This document shows positions 18,206-27,912 of a stretch of 64,000 nucleotides of DNA, one piece after another. A program made the translations under genes and the position numbers. The stretch comes from Tritrichomonas foetus (taxonomy: Eukaryota; Parabasalia; Tritrichomonadida; Tritrichomonadidae), in the NCBI GenBank assembly GCA_001839685.1, contig MLAK01000816.1:74202-138201 (forward strand), written 5' to 3'. How positions within the stretch are numbered: position 1 is the stretch's first letter; each line of letters begins with the position of its first letter. The notes under the pieces are model-generated. The model made no database searches. It saw nothing but the letters and a program-made list of their open reading frames with translations, and had not been told where the DNA came from.

Positions 18206-18408
18206 GAAAAAAAGATCCCTTTGGAAATCTTATTGAAGTTTTCTGTGAATATTTAGCCGGTGAAAATCGCTAGTGGCCAAATATACTCGTAAAAAGTACA
18301 TTAACGTTAAGAAATTCTGAATAGCAAATTTTATCTTGAATGGAAAAAGTTTGATTCAAATTTGAATGGTAAAAAAATGAAACATGTTGATGGGGTGGAC
18401 ATCTATAA
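18206..18408. other. Upstream region of the kinase gene
   Basis: AT-rich spacer before the coding-like relic; no recognisable site. Confidence 0.4.
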
Positions 18409-18745
18409 ATGATTGACTACATCATTTTAACATCATTTGAATATATTCTTCATCGAGTATTTGAATGCACAATAAAACCTGAATACCCAAAGGATATTCA
18501 TGAAGATAGATTACAGCCCTATTTTGTTACATCAAATGAATGCCTTTAATTTTATTGATTTAACTATTCTTCCACCACTAGTGACTAGTCTCGAATATGA
18601 CATAACAATGAATCTGAAAAGTAATCTTTGCTTATCTCTTTGGCAGCATTTTGCTTTTCTATAGGAAGTTATCTATTAATGATGAACAGGGCATTCTTTT
18701 TCATTGTCGAGCCACTGTTTCAAGTATGACTCTTCAATAATAATA
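18409..18745 (+). pseudogene. Decayed coding relic of unknown family
   Basis: Three short stretches look coding but are in different phases. An ATG at 18409 opens 46 codons (through RLQPYFVTSNECL) and closes at 18547. From about 18536 in another phase there are about 41 codons including ILPPLVTSLEYDITMNLKS, closing at TAG near 18662. Then NDEQGILFHCRATVSSM and a stop near 18745. Their composition (Cys, Trp, Pro, balanced hydrophobics) differs from translated AT-rich spacer. I do not recognise the family. Each piece is below a usual reading-frame cutoff. It could still be chance. Confidence 0.3.
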
Positions 18746-18929
18746 TTAATTATTTTACCATTGAATTATCTAATTTTCACAAAAATATACTATCAATTTT
18801 ATTCAATTTCTGATATATCTTTCAATATAATTGAATTATTTTGAATTTCTTTGATTTATCGAAATTTGTTTGAATATATGCTTTGAAAGAAATTGAATAA
18901 TTGTTGAGTGAAAAAGTTTCTCATCTATT

Positions 18930-18937
18930 TATCGTTA
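18930..18937 (+). promoter_or_regulatory. TATCGTTA, Myb recognition element
   Basis: Exact complement of TAACGATA, a Myb recognition element described in trichomonad promoters, 5 nt before the ATG at 18942. TCATCTA at 18921 is a one-base mismatch to the initiator. Confidence 0.4.
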
Positions 18938-18941
18938 ATAT

Positions 18942-21900
18942 ATGAATAAAGAAATGAAATTTCCTCTTCCTATTGAACCCAAACTATTGAATCCTGGTGA
19001 GAGTAATGCTGATCGTCCACATTGCATTGCACTTACCTATTTTCAGGGACAATTAAATATTGCCTATGGATCAGCAAACAAAGCGGTAATTGTTTCAAGT
19101 AATCTTTCGATTGTTGCTTCATTGGATAAGCATGAAAATAATTCATATGTAACTGCTCTCGCATGGGCACCATACTCTGGACGCTTAACATCAGCTGCCA
19201 CTGATAATAAAATTATTATCTGGGAGCCTGATGAAGCAGGATGGCATTTTTCCCAAGAATTAGTTTTTACTGGAAGTCCACTTGAATGCTTATCATGGAG
19301 CATGTGCGACCGTATATTTTGTACTTGTTCAGACCAATTTACAATTTATCATAGAAATATTGATGTTGAAACAAAAACCAGTAGGATAGAAAGGATATGT
19401 TTTGATGATACGCCAACAATATTTTGTTCTCACTCGAGAGATTCAAGATTTATTTTAACAATTCCGAAAACAAAAAATGACGTGATTTTATTTCATAAAC
19501 GAGAGAAAAGTACAACAGAATACTGTCAAATTCATATTTTACATCCAAGTAGAGTAACTTCAGCAAGGTGGAGAACTTCTGATCAATTACACGAACGTTG
19601 CTGCTTCATGACAATTGCCGAAGACCAAATCGTCAGAATATGGTCAGAGACCAGTGTGAATGAAAAACTAATGTTTAATGTAGTTGCAGCTATTCCTTCT
19701 AAACATCATATAGTTGCAGCTAATTTTATATCAACAACATCAAGATTGGTTTCAAATAATCCAATTTTCAAAAATGTTCAGAGACCAAAATCAGACACTT
19801 ATGCGTATGGTCATGGCCATTTTCCTATTCGTGATCGAGATACAAGAGATGCAAATATAGCAGATCAAAAAGAACTCGATAGAAATCATTTTTGGTTTTT
19901 AACTATTGATCGTAATCAACAAATGATTATTTGGGAAATGAGTGGAATTTCTTCAAATGTTCGCAGAACTCCAACAATTACTCAATACACACAGCCAGTG
20001 AAACTTGGTATTAGTTCATCTGCAATTAACCAAATCTTTGCTTTTTGTAGATTAGAATCAGAATATTCACATTTGAAAGATAACGATTTTATTGGAAAGC
20101 CTTCTTCGTTATCATTATTTATACAAGATAGAGCAACAAAAGTTCTTACAACAATTGATATTTCTCTTGATAAAAAATTATATGTTAATCATATTTTGCA
20201 TACTCATGGGCATCATTCAGCTATTAAAATTATTCGAATTCATCAAACACATCATTTAATGGTTTCAATGGATTCTGATGGATATCCAATTCTTTGGAGG
20301 TTTGATGATACAGATGTTTATGACCCATCTGTTTTAATCCATTTTTACTGTCAGTTTGATATAAAATTGAAACAAATTGATTGGCTGCCCCAATCAAGTA
20401 GCCTTTTGGCTTATGATGGAAAAAATTTAATGGTTATTGATTTGCCAAGAAATCCAACACCTCTTGAAAAACCAAAATATCGAAATATGAAGTTTAGTTT
20501 AGAATTAGCATCAGAATTGAATGGCTTTAGTGTGGTTTGTGAATTATCAGGTGGTTATATCTTTTACGCAATTTCTTCATTTGATCTTCATATCATGTGG
20601 TTACATGGTGACCACGTTCATTTATTAAAACATATTCCAAGTAAGCACCAATTTTCTGATTACACTAATGCATACATTACCCAACTTTTACCATATGCTG
20701 GAGCAACAATTTGTTTTTATTCTACAAAGAACACTGTTTATGTAGCATATATGACAACTACAGGAAAAATCACGCATAAAAACATGGCAAATGTGATTAA
20801 TATAGAAAAATGTATTACATTGAATGATAAAATTCGCGGCTTATGTGTGGCTCACCCTGGTTATTTGTTTATTGCGTGCGATCACGCTATTCATATTTGT
20901 TGGCGTGTTGGCGTTGGAACTCATGAATTTAGAATTCTTCATACAATTCCAATAAATTATAAACCAATAAAGATAAAATGTATTCCAACAGGATTGGTAA
21001 GTGTAACAAGTAAACAAGGAATCCATTTATATTATCCAGTTAGAGAATCATCGAAATACCAGCAATCCAATTTAAAGGCAATTGAAGTTGCATGCTACCA
21101 GCTAAATGGCGTAACAGCGATGGAGTGGACTCTTGATGGAATTTTACTTCTTTCTGTTCATAACAAAGTTTTTGCTTTCACGAAATTTATGGATACTTTC
21201 TTTTTAGATGTACAAGAAAAATTGCCAACATTTCACCACACGTTGGCTCATTGTTCTCAGATGATTTCTGATTTCCATCCTTCAACAATGATTCCAATTG
21301 TAATATCAGGCAGACTTAATCTTCTACTTCGAATGCTTAAATTTTTGAACACCAATTATAACAATAAAACATGTCGTTGGTTTTATGCTGATTTGGTTCT
21401 TATTATGAAATTGGAACACATGAAACCTTTCGAAGAAAATGTAAAAGTTTTAATTGAAGAATTAACAGAAAAAATAACAACAAATCCGTTTCCAGAATTT
21501 TCTGGTGAAGAAAACAATTTACTTCTTAAATTAATTGGATCCCTGCCAAAAATTTTGGAGCTGCCTCCAGAATTCCTAGATGTGCGTGGAATGGCAGTCG
21601 TAAGGGCAATAACTCTGAGTTCCAGGCATATGATTTCTTTTGACTTAATAAATTTGGCTTCTTTGTCACAGGACCAAACAAAAATCTTGTCATTCATCGA
21701 TTTTAAATCCTGGGAATCAATTGAGAATTCAGGAGTGTTCTTTTGGATAAATGACATTCCTTCTTTGGCAAGTCATCTTATTCCTTTTTCAATTTCATCA
21801 TTTGAAGATTCTAAGCATTTATCGATTATCCTCTTAACTATTCTTCAAAAATTTGTTGTTTTGAAACAGCTATTCAAAAAAGCTGGTGATGATACTCGTG

Positions 21901-24900
21901 CTCAATTCTTTTTACGCGATTTTAATAAAGATAAAGAGAAAAAATCTGCAGAAAAGAATGGCTATTCTGCACTTAGTAAACAAGATTACCACATTGCTGC
22001 AGCAATGTTTATTTTAGCTGGAAAAATAGAAATCGCAGTGAGAATTATTATGCAAAACCTTAATGATTTATCTCTTGCTTATTTTGTTTGTCGTTGTAAA
22101 GACAATGGTATTGGTTTTACAACTACTTCATTTATAAATGAAATTATTTTTCCATTGGCTCAAAAAGAGAATGATCATGCAGCTATTGACTTCTTCAAAC
22201 GACAGTTGGATCCAGAAATTAGCAATGATGTAAGCGAAAGATATCAAAGTTCAATACCTGGAAACATTATTCCAACATCAAACTTTTTCTGTGATGAAAG
22301 ATTTGTGAGCTGTGAAATACTTAGAACAACTTTGGATCAAAAAGCTGATTTATGTCTTTGTTTTATTCTTTCTGGCCATTTTCTTTTGAGTTGTTTATTC
22401 TTAGGACACTTTGATGTTTTTAATTTGAAGGTTTCTGAAGATTTCACGAATTCTAGTGTTAATAGTATTCATGGATTAACAAATAGATCACGATCAATTG
22501 AATTTAATAAAAATGTAAGCGAACATCTACGAAGTAATAGCTTGGCAATTCCTCCAACTATTTCTAAATTAATAGAAGATATTGATGACGAAGAAGAAAG
22601 TGATAAAAAAAATGTGGATGAAGTTGTGGAAGATATGGACTCTTTTTCTTTTGGATTTACTGGAGCAGATGCAGCTGACACTTTTGATTATTATTCATCA
22701 AATTCTGACGATGAAGAAGAAGATGAAGAAAATTTCAGAAGTCTTGTTACAGATTCAAATAATGCCTCTTTAATTCATCCTTCTCCATCAATGATGATAT
22801 CTGAAGGAATTGAGAATTTTAATCCCGATTTAAAGTCGCGAAAGCCAATGTCCTATGGACTTGGTATTACTAAAAATGCTCAGAAGAAATTAATATATGC
22901 ACCTGAAAGTGAAGAAAAGGGATCCAAATATAATAATATTCCAAAAATACCAACAAAATCAACCAGCAAGGAGAATTTAAATGAAAACCCTGAAAAAATT
23001 ATCCAACAAGAACAAAACTTCAATGAACAACCAGAAATAAAAAGAAAAGATAACTTTGCTTTTGGTTTCGATGGATTAAAAGAGAGCTGTTTTGAATGGA
23101 TTGAAGAAGAAGAAGATTTAACTGAAGATTTCGAAGAATCTATGGTCTTCAATTGGTTTATAATTGTTGTTGTTTTTAATATTGCAAGAAATCGGCTTGA
23201 ATCATTTTTGGAAACTCAACATGATTTTCATGAGTTTAATCAATCAATTGCAAAAGTTCACACTGAAATTATTTCTGCTGGTCAACATCTTGCATCAATG
23301 CAAGAACAACTTCAGGATTATTTAATTCGATCATGTAAAAGAAGATGTTTTGTATTCAGAAGAATTCTTTTATTATCTAATGAGAAATTAAAACGCGATT
23401 ATATTACTGAATTATGTAAATATCTTGCTCAGCTTCCAGATCAAATGATGGCATCAACAATATCACCACAGCAAGCTGCACAAATTACACAAACTGTGAA
23501 ATGTCTAATTCGATTTATCAATCAGAAAGTTCTTAGTTTTGAAAATAATGCAATCTTGAGATATGTTATTTCATCTATTATCACAGCACTTTATGTACTC
23601 GCTATATTTTATCATAATTCTGGATTAATGAAGGTAATATTATCATTGGATTTAACAGAACTAGATTATTTCCCTGATTCAATCGCAAATGCTATTGATA
23701 TTGGCATTGTTGGACCATGTGAAGTTGATTATAATCATCCACATTCAACAATTACTGGAAAACACTTTAGTTTCCTTTCTATTGAAAAATCGCAATCAAT
23801 TACCAAATGCTTTCCACAATTTGCAGCAAGTTTTATAGATTTTATGCTAATTGATACATTATACAGGCATATGTCAATGGTTCATGAAAAAAGTCCTAAA
23901 TATATCGGTGGATTAATCGCATTTATTCGTAAGTTTTATGACCTCTATGTTCAACTTTTTGCATATGCAACACTGAATTTCCACGATTTTGTAAAGTTCA
24001 AATCATTAGATGATCTTGTTTCAGATTTTGATAATGAATTAAAAGATTTAATTTTATTCTTAATTAATATGTATGACAGAAGACATGTAATTCCACTTTA
24101 TTGTAAATCATTACTCACTAAGTTTTCTTATAAAGATTTGAAACATTTCAAGATTGCTTCTAATCACATGACTCTGCAGAAACCTCGAGTCATTGGCTCA
24201 TATAAAACCGCAATCCGAGATATATGCATTAATAAATTTGGCAATGGCCTTTTCATAACAACTAAAAATGGACTTGAAAAAATTGATATTAGTAAATATT
24301 CTCATTCAGAAGAAATACAAGATCAAGATGACAATATTTCTTTAATTCCAAATATGCCATTAAATTCTGGAAGTGATACATTAGATTTATCAAGTGAATT
24401 ATCAAATGATTCATTTGTTCTTCCACATGAATCTTCAGAAGAGGTAATTATCCATCAAAATGAAGAAATTGATGATGATTTCAGTCCAAAAATAATCTTT
24501 GCTGACAATCCTGAACATATTCAAGGTCATTCAGCACCAATATGTATTGCTAGACATCCTACTGATAATTATGCATTACTTGGTGATTTTCATGGCAAAG
24601 TATGGCTTCGTTCATTCAGTGATTCAAATGAATGCGTTCATTTTGAAACCAGTACAAATCAAGCCTGTGGTGGGTTGTCGTTTGCTAATGATGGAACAAT
24701 GTTTGCATCTGCACATGGGAGTAAAGTTAATTTATGGTCTCTTTCTCTTGAAGATGACAGAACTAAACCATTTTCAGTAATTGAAACATTTTCGAAAGAA
24801 GTTGTAGGATTAGAATTTTTGCAAGGAACTGGTTTAATTGTTACTGCACAAATCCAATCACAAAGAAGCAAAGCAAATCTTGCATTTTGGGATGTTTTAA

Positions 24901-25337
24901 TGAATAATTCAATGGTTTCTTCATTAAAACTAAAAGATAGATTTGGAACTGTAAATTGTATGGCATATACCCCAAGATTATCTGAAATTTTTGTTGGAAC
25001 AACCAAAGGCTGTGTTTGCACAATTGATACAAGACAATTCCAAGTTATTAATTCTTGGAAATGTTATGAGAAAAAGAAAAATAGTGGAGTAAGTGCAATA
25101 GCTGTTGATAATTTCCAAACTTACGTTGCAACGGGGTCAACTGCTGGATCATTAAAATTATGGGATATTCAAACCTCCAAATTAATTGGGCAAATGAAGA
25201 ATTTGCATAAAACTAAAACGTTTCACATTCGTGGAAAAATGAGGGAATTTGGAATAACAGCAATTGATTGTCATGATGAAGTGATTTTTACTGGAGGTAT
25301 AGATGGAATCGTTCATCGAATTGCTTTTGTTCCTTGA
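18942..25337 (+). CDS. RAVE/Rabconnectin-3 alpha (Rav1/DMXL-like) WD40 protein
   Basis: A 2131-residue protein. N-terminal WD40 propellers (for example SYVTALAWAPYSGRLTSAA then NKIIIWEPD near 65-95; HHLMVSMDSDGYPILWRFDD near 440-460) are followed by a helical middle with the Rav1 C-terminal domain signature (YSALSKQDYHIAAAMFILAGKI at about 1005-1027 and NLNDLSLAYFVCRC). Then comes an acidic linker (about 1205-1410), another helical part and a C-terminal propeller (about 1862-2131, GHSAPICIARHPT ... TGSTAGSLKLWDIQT). This order is that of Rav1 and DMXL1/2. The family, with Skp1 and partners, reassembles V1 on Vo of the vacuolar proton ATPase, so it would control acidification of endolysosomes. 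A short hydrophobic run near 1405 (FNWFIIVVVFNIA) is not a convincing membrane span in a cytosolic family. Intronless. Confidence 0.9.
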   Translation: MNKEMKFPLPIEPKLLNPGESNADRPHCIALTYFQGQLNIAYGSANKAVIVSSNLSIVASLDKHENNSYVTALAWAPYSGRLTSAATDNKIIIWEPDEAGWHFSQELVFTGSPLECLSWSMCDRIFCTCSDQFTIYHRNIDVETKTSRIERICFDDTPTIFCSHSRDSRFILTIPKTKNDVILFHKREKSTTEYCQIHILHPSRVTSARWRTSDQLHERCCFMTIAEDQIVRIWSETSVNEKLMFNVVAAIPSKHHIVAANFISTTSRLVSNNPIFKNVQRPKSDTYAYGHGHFPIRDRDTRDANIADQKELDRNHFWFLTIDRNQQMIIWEMSGISSNVRRTPTITQYTQPVKLGISSSAINQIFAFCRLESEYSHLKDNDFIGKPSSLSLFIQDRATKVLTTIDISLDKKLYVNHILHTHGHHSAIKIIRIHQTHHLMVSMDSDGYPILWRFDDTDVYDPSVLIHFYCQFDIKLKQIDWLPQSSSLLAYDGKNLMVIDLPRNPTPLEKPKYRNMKFSLELASELNGFSVVCELSGGYIFYAISSFDLHIMWLHGDHVHLLKHIPSKHQFSDYTNAYITQLLPYAGATICFYSTKNTVYVAYMTTTGKITHKNMANVINIEKCITLNDKIRGLCVAHPGYLFIACDHAIHICWRVGVGTHEFRILHTIPINYKPIKIKCIPTGLVSVTSKQGIHLYYPVRESSKYQQSNLKAIEVACYQLNGVTAMEWTLDGILLLSVHNKVFAFTKFMDTFFLDVQEKLPTFHHTLAHCSQMISDFHPSTMIPIVISGRLNLLLRMLKFLNTNYNNKTCRWFYADLVLIMKLEHMKPFEENVKVLIEELTEKITTNPFPEFSGEENNLLLKLIGSLPKILELPPEFLDVRGMAVVRAITLSSRHMISFDLINLASLSQDQTKILSFIDFKSWESIENSGVFFWINDIPSLASHLIPFSISSFEDSKHLSIILLTILQKFVVLKQLFKKAGDDTRAQFFLRDFNKDKEKKSAEKNGYSALSKQDYHIAAAMFILAGKIEIAVRIIMQNLNDLSLAYFVCRCKDNGIGFTTTSFINEIIFPLAQKENDHAAIDFFKRQLDPEISNDVSERYQSSIPGNIIPTSNFFCDERFVSCEILRTTLDQKADLCLCFILSGHFLLSCLFLGHFDVFNLKVSEDFTNSSVNSIHGLTNRSRSIEFNKNVSEHLRSNSLAIPPTISKLIEDIDDEEESDKKNVDEVVEDMDSFSFGFTGADAADTFDYYSSNSDDEEEDEENFRSLVTDSNNASLIHPSPSMMISEGIENFNPDLKSRKPMSYGLGITKNAQKKLIYAPESEEKGSKYNNIPKIPTKSTSKENLNENPEKIIQQEQNFNEQPEIKRKDNFAFGFDGLKESCFEWIEEEEDLTEDFEESMVFNWFIIVVVFNIARNRLESFLETQHDFHEFNQSIAKVHTEIISAGQHLASMQEQLQDYLIRSCKRRCFVFRRILLLSNEKLKRDYITELCKYLAQLPDQMMASTISPQQAAQITQTVKCLIRFINQKVLSFENNAILRYVISSIITALYVLAIFYHNSGLMKVILSLDLTELDYFPDSIANAIDIGIVGPCEVDYNHPHSTITGKHFSFLSIEKSQSITKCFPQFAASFIDFMLIDTLYRHMSMVHEKSPKYIGGLIAFIRKFYDLYVQLFAYATLNFHDFVKFKSLDDLVSDFDNELKDLILFLINMYDRRHVIPLYCKSLLTKFSYKDLKHFKIASNHMTLQKPRVIGSYKTAIRDICINKFGNGLFITTKNGLEKIDISKYSHSEEIQDQDDNISLIPNMPLNSGSDTLDLSSELSNDSFVLPHESSEEVIIHQNEEIDDDFSPKIIFADNPEHIQGHSAPICIARHPTDNYALLGDFHGKVWLRSFSDSNECVHFETSTNQACGGLSFANDGTMFASAHGSKVNLWSLSLEDDRTKPFSVIETFSKEVVGLEFLQGTGLIVTAQIQSQRSKANLAFWDVLMNNSMVSSLKLKDRFGTVNCMAYTPRLSEIFVGTTKGCVCTIDTRQFQVINSWKCYEKKKNSGVSAIAVDNFQTYVATGSTAGSLKLWDIQTSKLIGQMKNLHKTKTFHIRGKMREFGITAIDCHDEVIFTGGIDGIVHRIAFVP

Positions 25338-26524
25338 AAAAAAGTACTATATGTTTTTAAATTGTTTATATAAAAATAGAGACATGTGTATCTCTCCTTT
25401 ATTGTGTATCTCTCATATATAGTGTATCTTTTCTATTATTTATTTTTGTTGTTTTCAGTTTTTGCAGGAAAAAATACTAGATTGTAGAACATTATTTTGC
25501 TGGAAAACAACGGTATCATCGATATAACTATCTGTGTGTTTTGAACCTTGAAAGAGTTAATAACACCATAATTTTCGAGTATATACACTGAAAATAATCT
25601 GTTCCAATAAATACATCCCTTTTATTGAGAAAATGGTTCCATTTTCCAACAAGATTATTTTTACTTCATACGAAAAATCAGTTTTTAACATAATTTTTAT
25701 TTAGTTTTAGCATCTTAAAATAGGAAATCATATTTATCACAGATATTATTCCTGATTAGAAATATTATTTTTGGATTCTGTCATTATTTAAAACTGATAT
25801 TCATGGATTATAATATTTTTCATCAGTTAGAAATTCAATTGTTTAACTTCTCAAAACAATACATCCAAGGTAAAATACAATAAAGCTGTTTTTAGAATTG
25901 TTGAGTATTGAAAAATTGAATTAATATTCAAAAGTCCTGTGGATAAACAAATCTTTCTAAAAGTCACCTTATTATATGCTAAAATATCATAATATTATTT
26001 ATATATAATAACAAAAATTATATTAATACTATATTAAAAAAGAATCATATAACTAATCTTTGGGAGTAAGATATTTACATTTTTACCAAAAAAAATGTTT
26101 CATCAGTGGTAAAAATATAAAATTGTTTATCCCTTTTGAAAAAAAAGCTTTGATTGATTCTTGAAGTTAACTTATCCCGAAATCTCATACAACGCTAATT
26201 CATAATTGAATGATCGGTTAACACTATTTCAACGATTTGCAGATATTTTCAGAAGTCGCTACTCAATTTTGAATAACTTTTTTCAATATTTCCCATCAAA
26301 ACATCAAATATTATTCTGAAAAAATCTGAAGATTATAATGATGTAACATAAATATTTTCAAGTCTCTCTAACTCAATCACTAAAATGTGACAAATGTTGG
26401 AAAAATTTCTTAGGGATTATATCAAAGATGTGTGATAGAAATTTCTTTCAATAAGTTTTCGATTTATATATCTTTTCTCAAAAATATGTTGTATACAAAT
26501 GAGAAGTGATGTGTGAACTGTATC
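25338..26524. other. AT-rich intergenic region
   Basis: About 1.2 kb with a few short GTGTATCT direct repeats near 25386-25432. I see no gene or RNA. It contains the upstream region of the cathepsin gene. Confidence 0.6.
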
Positions 26525-26534
26525 AATTTTCACA

Positions 26535-26540
26535 TCATTA
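26535..26540 (+). promoter_or_regulatory. Initiator TCATTA of the cathepsin gene
   Basis: Perfect TCA(+1)-Y-T-W match; predicted start base 26537, leaving a 7-nt leader before ATG 26544, typical for trichomonads. It is the end of a 16-bp block (26525-26540) shared with the ORP promoter. Confidence 0.75.
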
Positions 26541-26543
26541 CAA

Positions 26544-27491
26544 ATGTTTGCTCTTCTTGCATCATTCGCTAGTTGCGCCTACTACCTCCAACACGAGGAG
26601 AAGTCCTTCCTTTCATGGATGCGCTCAACAAACCAATTCTTCACTGGTGATGAATACCAAACACGTTTCGGTATCTTCATGGCAAATGCTCGTCTTGTTC
26701 AAGAACATAATGCTGCCAATGGAAAATTCAATGTTGCTCTTAACAAATTCGCTTGCTACACACCAGCTGAATACAAGGCTCTCCTTGGTTTCAGAATGGA
26801 TCTTGCTACACGTAAAGCAGTTAAATCTACAAAGAAGGCTAATGCCGATTCACTCGACTGGCGTGAGAAAGGTGTTGTTAACTCAATCAAAGATCAAGCT
26901 CAATGTGGTTCATGCTGGGCATTCTCAGCAATCCAAGCTGCCGAATCAGCCAATGCTATCTCAACAGGAACACTTGAAAGCTATTCAGAGCAAAACCTCG
27001 TAGATTGTGTTACAGCTTGCTATGGCTGCAATGGAGGTCTTATGGATGCTTCATACGAATATATTGTTGCTAAACAAGGTGGAAAGATGAATTATGAATC
27101 AGACTATGTTTATACAGCCCTTGACGGAACTTGCAAGTTCACACAATACACAGCTGTTGGTTCAGTTTCAAAGTATGTAAACGTTGCCCAAGGTGATGAA
27201 GACGATCTTGCTTCAAAGTGCGAAACATATGGTCCAATCGCTGTCGCAATTGATGCTTCAAACTGGTCATTCCAACTTTACTCTGGTGGTATCTATGATG
27301 AAAAATCATGTTCATCATACTCACTTGATCATGGTGTCGGCTGTGTCGGTTATGGTGTTGAAGGTTCAACCAAATACTGGATTGTACGTAACTCATGGGG
27401 TACATCATGGGGTGAAAAGGGATACATCCGTATGATCTGGAAGAACAACCAATGCGGTATCGCTTCAATGGCATGCGTACCCGTTGTCTAA
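26544..27491 (+). CDS. Cathepsin L-like cysteine protease (clan CA, C1)
   Basis: A 315-residue papain-family preproenzyme. Residues 1-12 are a short hydrophobic signal peptide; the I29 inhibitory propeptide spans about 18-78 (FLSWMRS ... EYQTRFGIFMANARLVQEHN, an ERFNIN-like helix). The mature enzyme begins near LDWREKG, about residue 102. Catalytic residues are visible: Gln of the oxyanion hole in KDQAQCGSCWAF, Cys124, His263 in LDHGV and Asn283 in RNSWGTSWG. The GCNGG motif of C1A enzymes is present. Such proteases act in lysosomes or are secreted and degrade host and nutrient protein. The start is fixed by the initiator 7 nt upstream; a frame beginning at 26506 is in another phase. Codon choice is biased as in highly expressed genes. 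Confidence 0.97.
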   Translation: MFALLASFASCAYYLQHEEKSFLSWMRSTNQFFTGDEYQTRFGIFMANARLVQEHNAANGKFNVALNKFACYTPAEYKALLGFRMDLATRKAVKSTKKANADSLDWREKGVVNSIKDQAQCGSCWAFSAIQAAESANAISTGTLESYSEQNLVDCVTACYGCNGGLMDASYEYIVAKQGGKMNYESDYVYTALDGTCKFTQYTAVGSVSKYVNVAQGDEDDLASKCETYGPIAVAIDASNWSFQLYSGGIYDEKSCSSYSLDHGVGCVGYGVEGSTKYWIVRNSWGTSWGEKGYIRMIWKNNQCGIASMACVPVV

Positions 27492-27912
27492 AGTGAATGC
27501 TCTAAACAACGAATAACTAATTTTCTTTTTCTTTTCTATTTTTGTATCTTTCCCAAGTATATCTAAATATTAGTAGCTATTTCATGGTGATAAAACTATA
27601 TTTTTTTCGAAATATAGATTTAATTGGATCGTGGAACAATCAATATTATGCTGAAATTTTGAGGTGTAATACATATGGTGTATATAATGCATTACAACTT
27701 TCAACCCTCATAATCTTGAAGTGGTAATTACGAAATAATTCTCACTTCCCAAAACTATTAATTAAGTTTGAACGTATTCGATACTTGGTCTCAATAGAGA
27801 AAACATCTGTTCAGTGTACTGGCAAAAATAATATCACTTCACATATCAATATATTTCACTTTCACATGGTGAATAATTTCACCTTCATGAAGTAATCTCA
27901 AATCGAAAACAA
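27492..27912. other. Intergenic region
   Basis: 421 bp; the cathepsin stop is part of a TAAA polyadenylation-type signal. A TCACTT initiator-like string sits more than 50 nt before the next ATG. Nothing else recognised. Confidence 0.5.

Noticed and set aside
26506..27003. 165-codon frame overlapping the cathepsin gene
   Set aside because: Out of phase with the protease, whose catalytic motifs and initiator fix the true frame.
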